NCBI GenBank assembly: GCA_038198445.1
Contig: JBBPZZ010000023.1
Coordinates: forward strand, 1-8,566
Origin: JACDDK01 sp038198445
GTDB taxonomy: Bacteria > Actinomycetota > Rubrobacteria > Rubrobacterales > Rubrobacteraceae
Direction of reading: 5' to 3'
Length of the DNA stretch: 8,566 bases
The position numbers and the translations under genes are program-made. Positions 7,252 to 8,566 of the stretch are shown one piece after another; the first letter of the stretch is position 1; each line of letters begins with the position of its first letter. The notes under the pieces are model-generated. The model worked only from the letters and a program-made list of their open reading frames with translations, did not search any database and was not told the origin of the DNA.

Positions 7252-7756
7252 CAAACAATACCCTCGGGCTGGTGCCTGCTGGACGTTCTCCAGGGATCTG
7301 GTAGTCCAGGCCGGCGACCTGGGCCGGATAGGTTCGACCACCTTCTGGATGGTGCTTGGGGTCTCGGGTCTTTTAGGCGGCGCTGCGGGAGATTTGGTGA
7401 GCAGGTTCGGCCTCGGCGTGGCGTTGCGCGGTGCTCTGCTTACGATGGGCATTTCGATCGGGATGTTGGCAGCAGCACCAGGCAGACTCTTCATCGCCTA
7501 CCCTAGCGCCGCACTCTTTGGCGCGACCTACATCATGCTCACCGGGATACTGCTGGTATGGGCCGTAAAGGTCTTCCGGGAACGCCCTTCGGCAGGGTTA
7601 GGAGCAGCTTTCCTACTCATCTCCGCCGGCCAGATACTCGGCTCTTACTTTGCCGGAATCCTCGCCGGGACGAGCGGGCTACAAACTACGTTCGCCATCT
7701 TCGCTGGTGTAGCTATTCTCAGCATAGTCTTCGGCCCGCGTAGAGAAGATTCGTAG
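7252..7756 (+). pseudogene. MFS transporter remnant, C-terminal half only
   Basis: This frame encodes the C-terminal part of a major facilitator superfamily permease. Five membrane helices are visible: TFWMVLGVSGLLGG, ALLTMGISIGMLAA, the AALFGATYIMLTGILLVWAV region, AAFLLISAGQILGSYFAGIL, and TFAIFAGVAILSIVFG. They correspond to TM8-TM12 of a 12-helix transporter; the composition recalls YbfB/YjiJ-type permeases, an assignment I hold loosely. The cytoplasmic loop GDLVSRFGL follows the first helix. TM1-TM7, about 200 residues, are missing. A perfect AAGGAGG ribosome site at 7242-7248 is not followed by a start codon at normal spacing. A deletion may have joined the region just after that site to the middle of the gene. 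The open frame extends upstream (an ATG lies at 7169), but that part is not transporter-like. Its stop lies 1 nt before the transposase start. Confidence 0.75.
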
Positions 7757-7757
7757 C

Positions 7758-8566
7758 ATGGATACGGATACCCTGCGTACCCGCACTGCTGCTAAAGGTT
7801 TTTGGCCCGAAGGTATTGCGGTCGAGGAACTAAGCTTTGAGGACCAAATAGTAACGGTGAATGCCAGGACCAGTACCAAATATGCTGCGTGCCCGCTGTG
7901 TCGTCACCCCTCCTCCCGGATCCACAGCCGGTACACCCGCACGGTGGCGGACTTACCGCGACACGGGGTCACTGTGAGCCTTCGCGGCCAAGCCCGCCGC
8001 TTCTTCTGCGAGAATCCGAGATGCGAGAGAAGCATCTTTTGCGAGCGGTTGCCGAAGATCGAATCTCATGCCCGAAAGACCGACCGACTTGAAGAGGCGC
8101 TACTGCTCATAGCCTTCGAGTTGGGTGGTGAAGCAGGCGCACGACTTGCCTGCGATCTGGGACTCCTCGTCAGCCCTGATACGCTTTTGGATCGTATCCA
8201 GCACGCTTTCTGCTCCGAAGCCGGGGAGGTACGGGTACTCGGTGTAGACGATTTTGCCTTCAAGAGGGGCCACTCCTACGGCACGATACTCGTGGACCTC
8301 GAATGCCATAAGGTGGTAGATCTGCTACCAGAGCGCTCGCAGGAAAGCCTGGTGGCCTGGTTGACAAAGCACCCTGAGATACCCTGAGATAGAAACCGCG
8401 ACCCGTGATCGCTCCCCTGTCTACCGGGAAGGACTGACGAAAGGCATTCCCAATGCTATGCAGGTAACCGACCGTTGGCACCTGCTCCACAACCTCGCCT
8501 CGGTCCTGGAGGAATCTCTGCTCCAGAAACGGCCTATACTCCGCAAGGCGGTAATGCCGGAAACAG
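7758..8566 (+). pseudogene. ISL3-family transposase, frameshifted and cut by the window edge
   Basis: This is a DDE transposase of the ISL3 family, which moves its element by cut-and-paste or related transposition. The N-terminal zinc finger has C45/C48 (CPLC) and C84, C89, C95 (FFCENPRCERSIFCERLP). A helix-turn-helix follows at about 108-150. The catalytic core opens with VLGVDDFAFKRG (D164/D165), typical of the family. The ATG frame stops at TGA 8385-8387 after 209 residues because the 10-bp unit ACCCTGAGAT is duplicated (8371-8390). Removing one copy restores the frame, and reading then continues without a stop to the window end through IPNAMQVTDRWHLLHNL, a recognisable ISL3 segment that carries the next Asp. 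As it stands the product would lack the later catalytic residues. The start is 1 nt after the transporter stop with only a weak AGAGAAG site, so translation may depend on coupling. Confidence 0.88.
8371..8390 (+). repeat. Perfect 10-bp tandem duplication
   Basis: ACCCTGAGAT occurs twice back to back within the transposase frame. Because 10 is not a multiple of 3, the second copy shifts the frame and creates the stop at 8385-8387. It looks like a recent slippage or repair event, since both copies are identical. Confidence 0.95.

Larger units (their letters stand above)
6287..8566. mobile_element. Possible ISL3-type element carrying tetR and MFS cargo (right end outside window)
   Basis: The motif GGCTCTTTGAGCGG starts at 6287, 52 nt beyond the 3' end of the TetR gene. 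GGCTCTT is a common tip sequence of ISL3-family inverted repeats (known from corynebacterial members, from memory). The ISL3 transposase gene starts 1 nt after the MFS stop, so no left inverted repeat fits between them. The element's end must lie inside or upstream of the transporter. ISL3 elements with passenger genes are known, ISPpu12 being an example. The right inverted repeat and any 8-bp target duplication are not visible. The motif is only seven bases long and occurs again inside the transporter (7640), so this boundary is tentative. Confidence 0.35.

Noticed and set aside
7640..7654. A second GGCTCTT motif, 118 nt before the transposase start, at the place expected for an ISL3 left end
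   Set aside because: It encodes part of a normal transporter helix (LGSYFAG) and the transporter reads on naturally for 37 more residues to its stop, so it is more likely coincidence.

Overview
The window reads as chromosomal DNA of a high-GC, Gram-positive type bacterium, most likely an actinomycetote. A Rubrobacter-like lineage is my best guess, from memory of protein style and from the presence of a GuaB3-type protein next to guaA. The pointers are high G+C with GC-rich third codon positions, GTG and TTG starts, strong AGGAGG-type ribosome sites, a GroEL with a GGM-rich tail that is not preceded by groES, and an ISL3-type transposase. The taxonomic call is an inference.

Layout. (1) 1-1841: a groEL unit with a recognisable sigma-A promoter (48-76), a GTG start and two consecutive intrinsic terminators. 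(2) 1842-2430: an A+T-richer interval with no conventional gene. It contains a sigma-B/sigma-F-like promoter (GTTT-N15-GGGTAT, 2040-2064) followed by three tandem open frames of 26-29 codons. Each has a ribosome site and each encodes little more than one hydrophobic membrane helix. This is the least explained and most interesting part of the window. (3) 2431-6098: a purine-nucleotide unit, guaB3 (IMP dehydrogenase/GMP reductase-like protein without CBS domains), guaA (GMP synthase, 7 nt downstream) and an endonuclease/exonuclease/phosphatase-fold hydrolase (21 nt further). It has a promoter at 2445-2474 and a perfect 28-bp palindrome in the leader. (4) 6099-6286: noncoding, nothing recognised. 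(5) 6287-8566: accessory DNA. A TetR-family repressor gene (minus strand) diverges from a damaged rightward unit: a small unrecognised ORF, the C-terminal half of an MFS transporter, and an ISL3-family transposase broken by a 10-bp tandem duplication. The divergent promoter region carries two 20-bp direct repeats, 32 bp apart, which are probable TetR operators.

How the parts may work together. The groEL and gua units are housekeeping: protein folding and interconversion of IMP, XMP and GMP. The mini-ORF cluster between them looks like a stress-induced set of small membrane peptides of unknown function. The right-hand block looks like a TetR-controlled efflux module that has lost the transporter's N-terminal half. 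Only 1 nt separates the transporter stop from the transposase start, so no insertion-sequence end fits between them. A GGCTCTTT motif typical of ISL3-family tips lies at 6287, just beyond the repressor's 3' end. Together these suggest that the repressor and transporter could be cargo of a decayed ISL3-type element whose right end lies beyond the window.
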